Shown in pieces: positions 46,001-59,204 of a stretch of 64,000 nucleotides of DNA. Origin of the DNA: Paragonimus westermani (taxonomy: Eukaryota > Platyhelminthes > Trematoda > Plagiorchiida > Troglotrematidae). Every line of letters begins with the position of its first letter. Positions within the stretch are counted from its first letter, which is position 1. The notes beneath the pieces are model-generated. The model worked only from the letters and a program-made list of their open reading frames with translations, ran no database searches and was not told where the DNA came from. The position numbers were made by a program, and so were the translations under genes. The stretch is taken from positions 1 through 64,000 of the forward strand of contig QNGE01001299.1 in the NCBI GenBank assembly GCA_008508345.1, given 5' to 3'.

Positions 46001-49000
46001 CCTGTAATGTATGCCATCTCGCTGTCCTGATGAACGAGGACAAAAGACGCTTATTTTATGACATCTTTCAAAAGTTGGTATGCAATACTCAGTCGTCTGA
46101 TTGGAAGCTTGTCGATTCGACTGGACAGAATAACGATGTGGGCGAGTTAATAAAATTGTACGGGTGCTTCTCCACAGAGTTTTCTTAGGACAACTACGAA
46201 ATTCAGTTTATTGTCGTGTGTCACTGGGATAGCTCACTAATGCATGCATGAAAATAATATCGGGTATTCTTATATGAGAACTTTCGATTAGTTCAAAGCA
46301 GAATGTCGATTCTACTCCCCTACGTGTCTCGAACATTCGCTCAATCTCAACCCTGTTGCCAATTTCTGTGACAAAATCACATCCTCGAAAACGAAAGACG
46401 GTTCAAATTTCTCTATAATTTCTCAATAAAAACCTTGAGAAGGGCTTCAAAAACCACTCTCGTCGCCTATAATATGAATTATTCAATATGTTTTTCACTG
46501 ATTTTTTCGAATAGTTACAGCATCAGGCATTGGAAAGCGTTAGTAAGAACACAGTCGAATTTTTTAAATAACTTGATGGGTAACTTTAAATTCGAGGTTG
46601 TCTTCGGTGAATGTCGGTCTTATGAACCTCATATATTGCTTGCCTATTTATCCAAAACCTTATCAAGGTTTTTTTCTCCAAAAGCAGCAAATAGATAGGT
46701 TTCCTGATCACCGTTCATAGACTTCTTCTCACGCACATAATTCATCTAGCTGGCGCGGTCGTGAATAGTAAAAAAACATAAGACAATTTTTCAGGCTACG
46801 GGACAACTATTTTGGCGAAACGTCAGCGGTTAGTGATTGGTTCGACATTTGGACCACGAAATTTTATTAGTGTCCTGTATACTTCCAAGATAATATATGC
46901 AAAGTGAAGGCGCTAATCATGGATTGTAAAATAAATCTTACCCAGAAAGCACCTAAATTAGCTCATTGCAACATAACGTGAATGTGCTTGCTTTAAATGG
47001 GTTATCATTCAACAATGCTTAGTCAGAAAGAGTTAGTAAATGTACAACGTACCTCATTTGAAATTTGAAATGAATGGATTGTTATTATTTGTTGCATACA
47101 ATTCAAAAAATTGTCATTGGATGAGACAATGAATTCCCCTGCAGTCACATGACGAGTCACCAACCGCCAAAGTACGATATCATGCTCAAGCTTGAACACT
47201 CGCAAGAAGATTATTTTCCAGGCAAATGTGAATGATCTAACGGTTGTTGTTGGGACCTTCGCAAACAAAGTCATATTACCTATTCTCAAAACTGTGATTG
47301 CTTTAAATGAAACTTTTGGAATCCTGTCTGGTGCAAGTGCACGAATAGTGGAATCCTGCTGCAATCCTCCTGGTCACCCGTATAGGAAGATTCCGAGCGT
47401 CTTGAAATGTTCATTACCGTCACTGATATGCTTCGCTGATTTACTACTTTCGGATATTGATATGACGTTTATACCATTCGTGTTCTTTACGTGTTTTCCT
47501 GTTTGAACTGCTTAAGCTGTCGCGCACATTTTCATCCCAAATTCAATCAATGTACAGATTTACAGACCGTACTTTTATATTCACAAAAACTGTTGTATTG
47601 CTGGGCTGATGTTGGCATAATGCAGCAAAATAAAGTGTGGCCGTTTCTTACTAGATGAACTCGAAACCTGAGTTAATCATCTTTGTCTGTCACTCACGAA
47701 TAAAGGTTTTAAAATTAAACAAAATCACACTCTCGCTCTGGGACGAGAAACGCAGAAGAACCCGTTCAACGCTGCAATAGTTTTAATTGAAAACCTTAGG
47801 AGGAATTGTAAGGGAACACCACGTAATGAGGTACAATTTCCAGCACGCCCACAGGAAAATGCATAACAGACTCACAGACACACAGGTACGAGAAAAATCC
47901 GTGTTATAAGTAAAACAGTCACATAAGTTGACTCATTGTCTTCAGTTTGAAAAGATAAGATGACACATTGTGAAGCAGTGCCTCACGCGAGAAGGAATCA
48001 AGATGAACAGTAGCACTGGACGAAATGGTTTGTTTGTTTGAGGAGAAATGACGGACATAAACATACAGTGGTGATATCCTTGATTGGTACAAACAACTTA
48101 CTTCTAGTTTTCGGGTTTTGAGCAAATTCTCTTCCTAAAACATACCTTTTATCACAACCTACAGCCTGACTCTAATTCAGTTGGATTAACCACACCACTC
48201 ATCTCACATCAATCAACACCGACAGGTTAAATATTGTGTGAATATTAGCAATCAGAATTCAGAATGTAATTCAAAAATTCTAAGAAAGCTTTGTGATTTC
48301 ATCGTTTTACTCAAACTAGAGGAATAATCTAGTGCAACTCGTGATTAAGTAAACTGAAATAGATATTTTCAGTACGCATGGACTGACCTAAACCACGGTA
48401 GTTCGTATGCCCAGGTACACTTGTATAAAAAATACCTGACCAGTATGTGACAAACATCAGAAAATTATGCCATTTTCACTCGCAGTTGGTAGGTTCACTT
48501 TTTAGTTGGTTTCCAGCCGGCGGATGAATGAAATTTTTTTCAAATTTAAACCAGATTGTATTATCTGTAAATCTTTGAGTTAGACAAACAATTGTTTGTT
48601 TGTTTTAGATGATAACCTTCTGAAATCGATTGATTTAAACGTTAACTACGAATTCAATCTTCAGATTACAATTTCTGTGTGCCACTCTTTCCTGAAAATG
48701 TATTTACGATTATGAAGTATGCCACAATTATAAAGTAATACTCTACGTGCGACCACGTTGAACTTAACAAACAAAAATCTTAGTAGTCAACAATTTCCAG
48801 TTTTCGTCATTTAACGGTCACCTCACGCTTGCGTTAGATTTCCTGTATAAGTTGAAACGAAGTTTGGAAGCCACTGGTTATTACTGTTCTGTTTCTCAGA
48901 TGATTGTTTGCTTGTTGCCAAGTATCTGTGAGAGAATGTGGTGTATGAAATGAATTGAACCTGGTGTCATGTCGTAGTTAAATTTCTAAATGCGAAAAAC

Positions 49001-51343
49001 TATTTCACATTGTCTTATGTTTGGTGACGCTAACGGTATGAAGCAACGACTTCCTAGTTAAACTACGCGACGAACAACGCAATTAATAACATTTCACATT
49101 AACTCAGAAGGAACAGTATGACGCTATTTTCTTTGCCGAAGGTCTTACAGTAGTTATTTTGGACGCATTGGGTTTTTCTCATAACTATCGCTAGTTGTGT
49201 GCCCATGAAACGAGACAAACCTTTTTGATGGTTGTGAACGTCTGCACGGAATTTACCTAATTAAAATCCTGTTTGCAAAGGTTATTAAAAACTAGGCAAC
49301 TGTTCAACCCTACCAGTAAATTATTCCTGTATGCAATTTGACGGTGGCTGTTGAAGAAATTGATCTCATGTTTACGGTTTGAGCAATTTGGGTCTCGGAA
49401 TACTCCCATGATAGTTTTCATCTGATCTTATTTAATCGTATTTAGATGTGTTTATTTAAAATCAACTTGCTACAATGCTTCGAGAAACGAGGTTATCTAA
49501 CCAGTCAGAGGTATCGGAACTCATTAATTTATTGGCTGTTGTAAGGAATTTTACGAATAACATAGGACTACATCGAACTGATGGTAAAGAGCATGTGAGC
49601 CAAAAACGTTAACCCCTTTCCAAGTTTCCATTTTGTTGTGCTCATGACCTGGCCACATACACTCCACTAGGGTGGTTTAGAAAGCGGTACGATAAAAACG
49701 TTTTACTGTAATTTACTAACCATTTTCTATTATTTTATATTGATTCAGCTCGTCCGTAAAAAAAACCACAAGAATAAGCACTTCAGTTTACGAAACAAAA
49801 TTATGGGCTAAGAAATTGTTTGCACAAAATACATTCGTGAATTTCCTTCAGTGGACCACACAAGAAAACCAACATCGAAATAACATGGGACTGAATAGTT
49901 GGATCAAGACGAAATCGTGCAAACACTGACCGCCCCAAGGAAGTGAATAAGACTTGTCTTGAACAACCATCAATTTGTCTCACATCTGACACCAGAATTT
50001 AGTCTTAGTGCGTGAACCAAGTTGTCATTTCACTTAGATGGCCATTGTGGAAGTTAGTTTCCTTCATCTCAGTAGTAAATATTTCGGACGATGGTGTAAA
50101 CAGCCTGCATAAGGTATCGATTTTGTATGAAAGTCGTCATAAAAGATCGGATACCTAGTCATGGAAAGTTAGTGTTTCAGTTGTATTCAGAACAGTAACA
50201 AACGCAGCAAGTTCAAACTTGTCATGCTCTACAGCCACACCGGCTGGATTACAACCGAAAAGTGAGTTCTCCTAAAACACCTGCAAGCAATACAACTTTT
50301 ACTGTTCATCGATTGCTCTGGCTTGAGCCAAATGAGAAATCCAGTTTGAAAGGCCAACCTTCTAAGATATTTGATGGTTCCGCTAGAACCCGGTAGATTG
50401 GACGGGTAACTAGGCATGAGAATGAAACTTCTGAGTCTTCGTTGTGAATTTATAGTTTAATCGATAAAACGCATGTTCCTTCTAGGCACGTTGCTTCTAG
50501 TTTAAGTTTTAATCCAGCCGAAGTTTCGATTCGTCGCAATTTGTCCCCTCTAACTTGTCACATCTGCCGAAAAACCTACACGACTTTTTAACTGTAGACC
50601 GACCCTAGTAATTAACGCAGTTTCAAAGTATTATATATTTAAAAGTACAATTACAGACCACAAAGGTAATTCCTCATTCAGTTCTTTACTTTGTCATTAA
50701 CGGTGTCAAGTGAGCAAGGGGATATTGGGATCAATTTTGTCTTTCACTTTTAAGTGCCTCACCTACTTTTTTGTATACATTTTACTTTTTAAGGGTGGAG
50801 GTCAACTTTTCACTTGTGTCAAAATTCGAGCTGATGAGTGAATTTCGAAAATTCTTCTCACCTTAGTCGGCTAATATCACAAAAGTACCCATCACGTTGG
50901 TGACTACCACTGCGTTTTTAGTGGTTGATTTAAGTTCGTTTTATATATGATTATTCAGCAAATTCCTCATTTAGAGTGCTCTATTCGAAGATGTTTGGAA
51001 CGCCTGAATCTGAATTTCCCCTCGAATCCGCTGGAATTTGTTCAACCTTCATCCAAGAGAGTGTTGAGATAAAACAATACAAGGATGACCGCGAAAACTT
51101 GAAATTCGACATATTCTCTGCATTTGAAGTATAACTTTCATTCTGGGCCATGTTTTGGCGTACAGACTATGTTAAGTCAAGAGGCAATTACACAACTTAC
51201 TGCTTACCACGTCTGACAAGAATTCCTTTCTGCCTTTACATAGAACAAACGGAAATTCCCCAGGTGTGTTTTAAAGGATAGAGACAGCTTTGGATCTCAA
51301 GAAAGAACTGAATGGCTTTTGATTGAAAAAATTCGAGGAAAAC
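46001..51343. other. No recognisable gene or repeat
   Basis: Long AT-rich unique sequence. Frames of 60-113 codons at 46.4-46.7, 47.0-47.5, 47.9 and 49.8-50.4 kb lack motifs and often oppose each other. A 53-codon frame at 50974-51134 after a pyrimidine-rich AG is discussed under rejected items. Confidence 0.4.
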
Positions 51344-51395
51344 TTGATGATGAATGACCGAAAACGAGCTTGTTCGCTACACCGTTTTTCTGCCG
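51344..51395 (+). mobile_element. Isolated PLE 3' terminus
   Basis: The 52 bases contain TTGATGATGAATGACCGAAA then ACGAGCTTGTTCGCTACACC, the conserved 3' end motif of the local PLEs. No PLE coding sequence is recognisable upstream, so this is probably an extremely 5'-truncated insertion. Confidence 0.6.
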
Positions 51396-54300
51396 GGTAA
51401 CTTGAGGATTTTTAATCATTACAAACTTGAGGGTTATTGTAGGATTCTTCACCGTCAGTCCAGTTCAGCAAAAATGAATCCACCCTTGTGAGTGCATGTG
51501 GTCGGTCGACAAATCACCACCGATAAACAATCAAACAAGAGCTTCGTTAAACAACTTTTTGGGTTTTTAAGTAATAATAACCATGGTATTAAAATTGTTG
51601 AAAGTTAAGCCAAAATTAGACCAAGTTTACAATATGACAGTTGCCGCAGATTTTCAGTAAGAGATTAATCGCACATAGTTGGCGAGATTTTAGTTAGTCA
51701 TAAGGTACAGTGTTCCTTCCAAATGAGGAAATTCTTATTTGATTCCTATTCGTTGCCGCCATTTATTTCTACTTTTACGTTTATCCACAAAGTTTAAAGG
51801 TTAACACGTGATTTCTGCTGCAACTTTGTCAATTCTGCAAAGCTTCTTGCATTAAAACAAGTAACTAGATTGCCATATTGGGGAACAAAACCGGAGCACG
51901 TGCGTAGTAACCTGCGATTTTTAGACAACACGAAAACATCGCTTTCTGCCAAAAGGATGACATTCTGTTGCAACCCCTCCGTTGCTTAAAACGATCTATT
52001 ATCGGTTTCCATGTTTCTGCTGTTCGGTGAAACTGACAGTCATGGCACAGAGTCAACAATACATCCGGTTGTCTATTTTGATAATTCACCGGTAACTTAG
52101 GGAATAATTGCAGACAAAAACAAACAAACCTCTATTGTTTACGGCGTCTGGTTGCTATTAGGGCTGTAGCCTACTTGTTGTGTCTATATACATCATCTAC
52201 TATCTTGGTCATGAGTGACTGGCTGACTCTACTGCATGGAGCAAATGAAAATGTTTGTTAGAAGTAACAAAAAATCATTCATCTGAGATGTATTTCATCA
52301 AATTTTAATGTTTTAGAAGGATAGCCGCTTTCGCTTGATGTGCCTGAGCGCAGTTGTCCTCAATTTTGCGTCCCAACGCCGTAGTTCCTTCTCAAGTGAA
52401 AGGCTGAAAATTCAACTCAAGTTGGAATTCAAAATACTTGCTTTTATTGGCGACATATTTGATGTACTTTTTCTCAAACTGGGTAGACTATGTATCATTT
52501 AAACAACCACTGGAAAGGAATCCTCTTCTGTCCGGCTTAAAATTGGCGGCTGTCCGTAAGATCTCAAATGTCACTCTTACTTGTCGGTTAGTAGTTAGAA
52601 GGGATCTTCCGTCCACACCGGTTTTTTCATATTACACCTCAATAGTGTAATCGTTTCACAGTTGTTTGTTTGTCATATATGTTAATACACCTTTTAATTA
52701 CAAATTTCAATTTTGCAGCGTGACGATGGAAAGTGAATCACATTAACCGTTGATACTGATTGCTCAACACCGAGTGAGGATTATCAGAAATATACATATG
52801 TATACATATATATGTACGCAACGATGGTGTTGGATAGTTACGAATCAAATCGAATAGGAATCTACCACAGGTGGATTTTTTACTTATAATAACAAATTAC
52901 ATTGCGAATCTGAATCTTTCCGGTCCAAACAGCTTATAAAACCTGTAAGGAAGAGTCATAATATTGGTTCAGACAAAAAAATTCAGTTGTGAAGATAGAG
53001 GTTGCATTTTTCGGCCACTCTGTCTGTTCCTCTTTTGTCTGCCTTTCACGATTTGAGCCTTCAAATGAGCAGTGCTGATAAGGTCAAACAAGAGTAGAAC
53101 CATCCTGACAGTGATCCAGTTGCAGTCACTAGGATTAGGTGCCAACAAAACACCTCTCATTACGTCTTCGGGGCCCTGGTGTATAGTCACTAATTTGCAT
53201 GCTTAGCAGACTTCGCTGGTCAGTTACAGTCTAAAGGAGAAAGTGTGTGTAAAAGCTATGGAACATAAGACGTATAAGCCATTGTTTTCCCATAAGTTTC
53301 AGGCTAACCAATTAATATTTTCGAACCAGCAATGCAACTCTTAAAATGTGAATTGAGTCACAAACCGTACCTACTGTAAACCGCTGTTTTTGACCAAACA
53401 AGTACAGTCTCATTTATTTGGTTTCCGATGAATTCATCGGGTTGCAAGTAACCGACGTGAATGTTATACTGACCTAATGTACTGACAGTGAAGTGCGAGA
53501 TCGGAGAAATACAGTACGTTACATTATTCTTAGAGACTTTTAATTCCTAGAAGTAGTTAGGACTGCTTGAAGCATAGGAACAGTATGTGACGAGTAAAAA
53601 GAACCCCGCAGCCAAAGGGCACGGAAGAATCTAACAGTTTAAGACTGAATTTTTCAGCCAACTTTGCTTCTAACCTAAAATAGTAGAATCCAAAAGGTAC
53701 TCTGGCCGCCTTCTGACATTATTGTTCTAATTCTTCCTGCAAATAACGTCTTCAGAGTGAGCAATACCTGTCACATTCCAAAGAATTGAGTCCTTGTAGG
53801 CAAACGATTCATTTATCCGAAATATGAAAATGACCTTACGAATTACTTTTGCATTCTCTTGGCAGTCTGTACACGAAACTTCAATAGACCAGGTCAATCA
53901 CGAGGTCTGATGGTAATTGGAAGTGTACTTACGCATACAAGCGTTATTAGTCACTAGCCAGCGGTAGTCCAGATCTGGGTTGACTCCACTGGACCAGTAA
54001 AACCTCACGATACCTAACAGTGTATGATCCATCGATACACATCAGGTGGGAAAACGATGGTGAAATTTTGACTCTGAGACTAGAGATGACAATTAAGCTG
54101 CAATGAATGATGTTTCACTTCGTATCCACTATCTGATGTTTGCATGCTATTGTATTAACGCAATCCTAAGCCAGTTGTTTTTGTATGCTTTCATCGTTAG
54201 ACACCTTCTGCTGTACTAATCAAACCTGCAGTAAAACTGATAAGTACTTTCATGAGTTGAATGACTCGTCGATTGGTATTATATGCACACATCAGTTTGC

Positions 54301-55639
54301 TGCTCTTTCCAGTGATGCACCCATTCAAAACACCGGATCTACCTGCTGCAACTGATTCACATGGCGAAAAGACAAATATTGCGGCTTGTTAACATTTCAG
54401 TGGCTCCAGTCGCTCGCATAAATAAAACCACTGATATATAAAAATTTCAGCGTAGAAAAGACTACAACTAGGTGCGATACATAATGAAAAAACCAGTCAT
54501 TCCTGTGGCAGCGTTTGTGTTCAGAGAAATGGTCAATAGTGTCTGAGTGACATTGCTTGCCTGAGTGTCAGCAGTTTCTGGCTTTGAACTGGTTGGTGTG
54601 ACAGCATTGTGAACTGTACTGATGAACCAACCAGGTAAAATATACGCAACAGATACTTAGACAGTGAAGGCGTCGGCGTCCGGTTTAGCAGAAAACGTAC
54701 TGGTTTCCGATTTGACCTAGCAGTCGGTAATCATTAGGGGATGTGTCGTACTATGCGTTTTCATAAGGTCTGATCTGATATGCCAATGTGTTTTCACAAC
54801 AAATACGAGTGAACTAGTTACTGGGATGAGAAGAAAATTGTCCATTGGATCTCGACCGGGATCATAGAAGACAATATTACGATTCAAAAGTTGCGCAGAT
54901 GCAACCTAGGACCGAGCATAAAATTTTAGACCATATCGGTTGCGATCGGATCAACTGTGAAAGTCAAAGTTCCTCTCTCAAAGTGGTCTCAACCGGAATT
55001 TTGGCCACCTCTTCCTTAGTATCAACCCTGCAAACATTTTCCCGATAATCGTTGACGATGAAATTTTCCACCGAACTTCCTCCAATGATGATGTCATCAG
55101 TACATTTTAGTTTTAATGTGGGTCATGTTTAGTTACTCGTTTTTGTTATGCATGTATGATTATATATCACATAGTCATTGTGTGTAGCCGAACAGAAATA
55201 ACAAACTTTTGAAATCTTGCAACAGTTTTTACGTCATATTGGTGATTAACCCATTTCATTGTATCCCAGCAAACGCCCTGACGTCAACGTCTACTTCAGA
55301 TACTCCCACAACTTATACCTTTCCGGACGTACGTCTCTTGAAGGACTCCGGCAAGTGTTTGGTGCAAACAGTTTTGTGAAATTAAGCAAACTTTCTCGGC
55401 GTTATGCCGCTAAATTGCTGCAAATTAAACCTCGAAACTTTAGCGTGCTGCAAAAGTGAACTTCAAAACGTTCAAATCCTTTGTCACAAAGTACATTAAG
55501 TAGGTTCATGTGGACTAAGTTTAGTCTACAAATTTAAAATAGTCCAACGCTTCCTTTGTGTCTACGGACAGAGCTGAACGCCCGTAACAGTTCTTCATAT
55601 CTTTCAGCGGATCCCTAAAAAAACGTCATTTTCAGGTAA
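51396..55639. other. No recognisable gene or repeat
   Basis: AT-rich sequence with a small TATACATATG-type simple patch near 52795-52813. Frames at 51.9, 52.4, 53.0 and 54.8-55.0 kb (67-74 codons) have no recognisable motif. Confidence 0.4.
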
Positions 55640-55850
55640 TCGAAAACATAAAAAGCATATTGTTGATAAACAGATTGAGAATAACACAACGTTACGAGTA
55701 AGTTGCAATACTCTATGTTTCAACCACCTTTGGTAATCTTCCTCGGGAGTGTTGTAATCGATTACAATCGGTTTATCAACAACATGTTAAACACGACGCC
55801 CAAACTGTTCAACTTCATTCGTACTGAAGTTGGTGCGGATATCTTATAAA
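55640..55850 (-). mobile_element. Rearranged PLE end fragment with degenerate hammerhead-like motif
   Basis: The part at 55658-55760 matches the 29.4 kb PLE end (AACAGATTGAGAATAACACAAC, then CTCGGGAGTGTTGTAATCG) in the same orientation. The part from 55771 to 55845 matches the neighbouring 29.36-29.43 kb stretch in the opposite orientation, with TTGTTGATAAAC and GTTTATCAACAA as inverted ends. So the element's end has folded back on itself. On the minus strand the hammerhead-like motif reads CCGAGGA and GAAACATA with a weakened helix II, and is probably dead. Confidence 0.5.
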
Positions 55851-56465
55851 AGACATACATTTTAATTTCAGCTGTGAACGAATCATGTTAAACCAAGCAG
55901 AAATGTTTACCCATAACCATGCCATTCAACTGCTGGAAATTTGTAAGTATGCAACAAAAGTGCATTGACCTGCGAAGCGTTAGTGCTGGATAATAAACGG
56001 TCATCTGAAGTGAAAAGTTGAGCAGAGTATATTAATTTTTATCCTCTCAAAAAAGCCACTCTTCGTAAGCGTTTGTAAAATAATATTTACTACAATTGGC
56101 GTACACTTTATTTGTCAAATTACCATAGTGAACATAACTTGAGATTACTTCAGTCGGATGTTTCAAAGTTTGATCAAACAGCTTTTAGCTTTCAGTAGTT
56201 CAGACTTCTTTCAACCAGCTGATTAATACATGGCGGAGAAGAAGACAGCAATGAAGTGGGTCTCATAGGGGTTCCAGATTCTTAAATTTCTGGATACCGG
56301 TAGAGTTTTGGATTTCAAGATCACCAGGGTTCTACTTTGTATTATAGCTTCTTTGTGGTAATACGATGGGACGTTTTGCCAGCATCCTTGTCGGTTGTTT
56401 ACGTTTCTCTTTAAATGGTATGGAAGGTTAGGCAATTTAGACAGCACTCAATTACGGAAGGTCTA
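55851..56465. other. No recognisable gene or repeat
   Basis: AT-rich sequence with a 74-codon minus frame at 56223-56447 that has no motif. Nothing else seen. Confidence 0.4.
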
Positions 56466-56545
56466 GACTTCGCCTGGATTCAAAGCAGCTGCGGAAACAA
56501 CATGCTAAGACGCGGTAGATGTTTCACCAGTTGAGCCACGAAGCC
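56466..56545 (-). repeat. tRNA-like sequence, degraded (tRNA-derived SINE head or tRNA pseudogene)
   Basis: On the minus strand the 80-nt segment begins GGCTTCG and ends CGAAGTC, which can pair over seven positions with one G-U, as an acceptor stem. TGGCTCAACTGG fits the A box and GCTTTGAATCC approximates the B box, about 40 nt apart. The D arm cannot close, and only three of five T-stem pairs form, so a functional tRNA is unlikely. No CCA and no T-run terminator directly follows. It differs from the hammerhead SINE head. Confidence 0.4.
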
Positions 56546-57763
56546 ACATCGGAAGATCAAAACTTTTACATGTGGGCCTGGTTACCTACCCAAACAACCG
56601 CGCTACACGGGATTCATCAAGTAGTCCAGGAGACTTACTGTCCAAGTAGGATTTCGGTGCACTTTACGTGAATATCCACCAACGCCACTGATTAGCGTTG
56701 AAATCGAATTACTGGTAAGTGGTTTGGCGGAGTTTTTGGCAGTTATGTTTCTAAAATAACACGTTGTACATTTTGCCGTCTGGATAAAAACTAACATGAA
56801 TCCTTGGAATTCCTGTTCGGTTTTCTGTTGTACTTGGAGAAGTACACCGCAACACCACAGTTTTATTTATCTGAAATCCGTGTAGCGACGTTTTGCATTT
56901 TCCAATAATTTACTGCGAGTTTTCAGATGACTGCCAGCTGGATGGTGTTCGTACCTTTATGGGCATTATCCATGGGGATATACGTCGAATAATTTGGTCA
57001 CTCGTCCTCAGCAAACCTAGGGTACGCTACAGATTACCCAGCTGCATTAACCAGCTACTGACGGCTGGCTTCATTTGTTTAAATAACTTAATTGTCACTC
57101 GTTCGTTGTTAGAAGCCTAGTTGTGAGTAGCGCTCACGATGCAAATCAATCGGTACTATTACAGTCTCCATTGCGGACCCTTTTTTGTGCCTTTCACTCG
57201 GGTACGCTTAACGTTTGCTTGTTTGTGTCGAATTCCCTATAAAAGTCGTGTTTACTGCGCATTATATTGAAACGGTGTTTAAACTTGGATCAACACATAC
57301 TAACTAGTTTTCTGGTCATTCAAACCGCACATCGTAGAAAACAACCACTCTTTCAGACACAGAAATTTCAACATTAAGCATCTGGTATTTCGCCTCACAG
57401 TGATATACAGTAAATGGCATTCTGCCTGTTGGCTCAAAACCAGTCAATCCGTGAAAAAAACTAATCAATACTTTTATGTGTGAAACTTGTTGTTCACAGC
57501 TATTCTGACTATTCTGACTCATGATGTTCATGTAGCTCGTCGAGGAGACTGAAGTGAACAAAATGCAGGCAAATTGAAAGAAATATAAGTAAACCTGTTT
57601 GCTGAATTGTTTGATTGTTCACAACACAGGTTCCAGTAAGATAGGCGAACAACCTAAGGAAGCTGATGACAACATTCAGCTTTACTGGGTTTATAATCAA
57701 AACAACTGATCCAACCAGGGCATAGTTGCAGATCCACAATTAAATATCGAACGGATGTGGAAT
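56546..57763. other. No recognisable gene or repeat
   Basis: Short frames of 64-81 codons at 56.6-56.8, 56.9-57.1 and 57.3-57.7 kb without motifs; otherwise AT-rich unique sequence up to the boundary of the PLE cluster. Confidence 0.4.
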
Positions 57764-58710
57764 CTTTGGTTATTTAACATCAGATCAAATGTATGACAAT
57801 TTTGTTGGATAGAGTCGGACTAAACAAGCAACCGGTTCAACCGAGGTCCAGCACGTCATCGGTGCATATGGAGACAACATTTTGATACAAGTAAGTCGCA
57901 ATTATGACGTGACTCAAACCCTAACAACTTGATCGGCCAAGGCGTGGGTGGTGGGCCATGGCAACCGGAAACCTTGAACAAAGAGCTTCTGTGAACACGA
58001 GGGTGGGCTATTCAGTCAGATTCTGATCGCCTGAGCGGTGGCCAAATTAGGCATCTCATTGTTTCTGACTAACCGCCTTTGACTTGATAACCCGGACGGA
58101 GAAAAGAGACTGGGTTGATGGTGTGGTGTGAATCAACAAGATGTGTTACAATTACGCTGTTAGTCGTCTTGGTGACTCCGCTATTGATCCAGGCTGAATG
58201 ATGCTCGCGAATGCGTTCAGATAAGTGTCTAGTAAATCAATGTACACAAAAAGGATCATTTACTGTTCCGTTAAGTTGTGTCCACCGGTTGTGTTAATGA
58301 ATTAAAAATATCTCTTAAACCATACTTTGACAGCGTTTGTCTGACAGGTTCATTGAGGTGAGATGACCGTCCAGCAAGCTAATGGTATGAGTTGCACATG
58401 TCGGAAAACCATAAAGTCTGGGAATTGTCGTTCCAGTGTGTCGGATACGTCTGAAGTTTGGGGGTCAATTAGCCTGTTCCGCTTCACAGAATACAACATT
58501 TTCGATGGAACATTCTTTATTTGTTGGGTTTTGTATTCCTCATTGTTCATCTTCCAGAATTTGGACGTATGATCCAATATGACCTGGACTTTTTCCATGT
58601 AATCTTTCCTATTGAGTAGAACAATTCAGGAAACTTTATCTGGCCTGGAGAGAATGTTTTCATTTTTCCTCATATTTCCAGTTGCTTGTGTGTGTTCTTT
58701 TGTTAAAAGA
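57764..58710 (-). pseudogene. Internally deleted Penelope-like element: N-terminus joined to GIY-YIG, RT core missing
   Basis: On the minus strand the copy starts near 58710 with MRKNENILSRPDK and LLNRKDYMEKVQVILDHTSK, the canonical PLE N-terminal block. KMLYSVKRNRLIDPQT and, near 58330, EPVRQTLSKYGLRDIFNSLT (start of the RT fingers) follow. At about 58233 it jumps to RLSERIREHHSAWINSGVTK of the GIY-YIG domain, then the C-terminus with a TAG after VKGG and a frameshift into LATAQAIRI and LPWPTTHALADQ, ending near 57764. All RT palm motifs, including GSPLGP and YxDD, are absent. The last 405 bp or so (57790-58195) are identical by eye to both tandem blocks at 59567-60380. Confidence 0.82.
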
Positions 58711-59204
58711 CGATTCGAAACCTCGATAATCTGTTGGTATTGATAACAGGAGTTAAAAAGTACAGACTTCGGTCACTCAAAACATGGCAGAAATCATGGG
58801 TTGAGCTCAGACGACTGGAAGAATGAGTTCTCGAACCATATTTCCAAGTCCAACTGCCTGTTTTCACAGTGCAAATAACAAAACCTAGGACACAGTGACA
58901 AAACTTCCACCAACTTTTTGTTCAGGTGCGATAAAGAAAAATCATAAACGCACAGTTCTGGTTCGGCCGAAAATTCGACAACTAGCTTCGTTGGATTGAG
59001 CCACTTCAGTAGCGTAGCTTACCCTCTTTCTAGCTGCATTTCCCGCAAAGAGATGGGCGTAGGTTTCTCTGTGGACACGCTCGTTGAGCACCAGCTGCTG
59101 CAGACAGTGTTCACACCTGACCTAGTCCACCTCCAGTTGCTCAACTCGACTTAGAGGTATATCTCGTTCGTTAAGTGTAGATCGTTGTAGTGATGTCACA
59201 GTAA
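58711..59204. other. Spacer between inverted PLE copies
   Basis: About 500 bp between the minus-strand and plus-strand PLE copies. The right part, near 59130-59204, may already be strongly degraded PLE linker. Otherwise nothing recognisable. Confidence 0.35.

Noticed and set aside
47023..47506. Opposed 113- and 104-codon frames as genes
   Set aside because: They overlap on opposite strands and neither shows a domain or splice context.
50974..51134. Terminal coding exon with a pyrimidine-rich acceptor (frame with MFGTPESEFPLESAG)
   Set aside because: Only 53 codons, no recognisable domain, and no partner exon found nearby; too weak to annotate.
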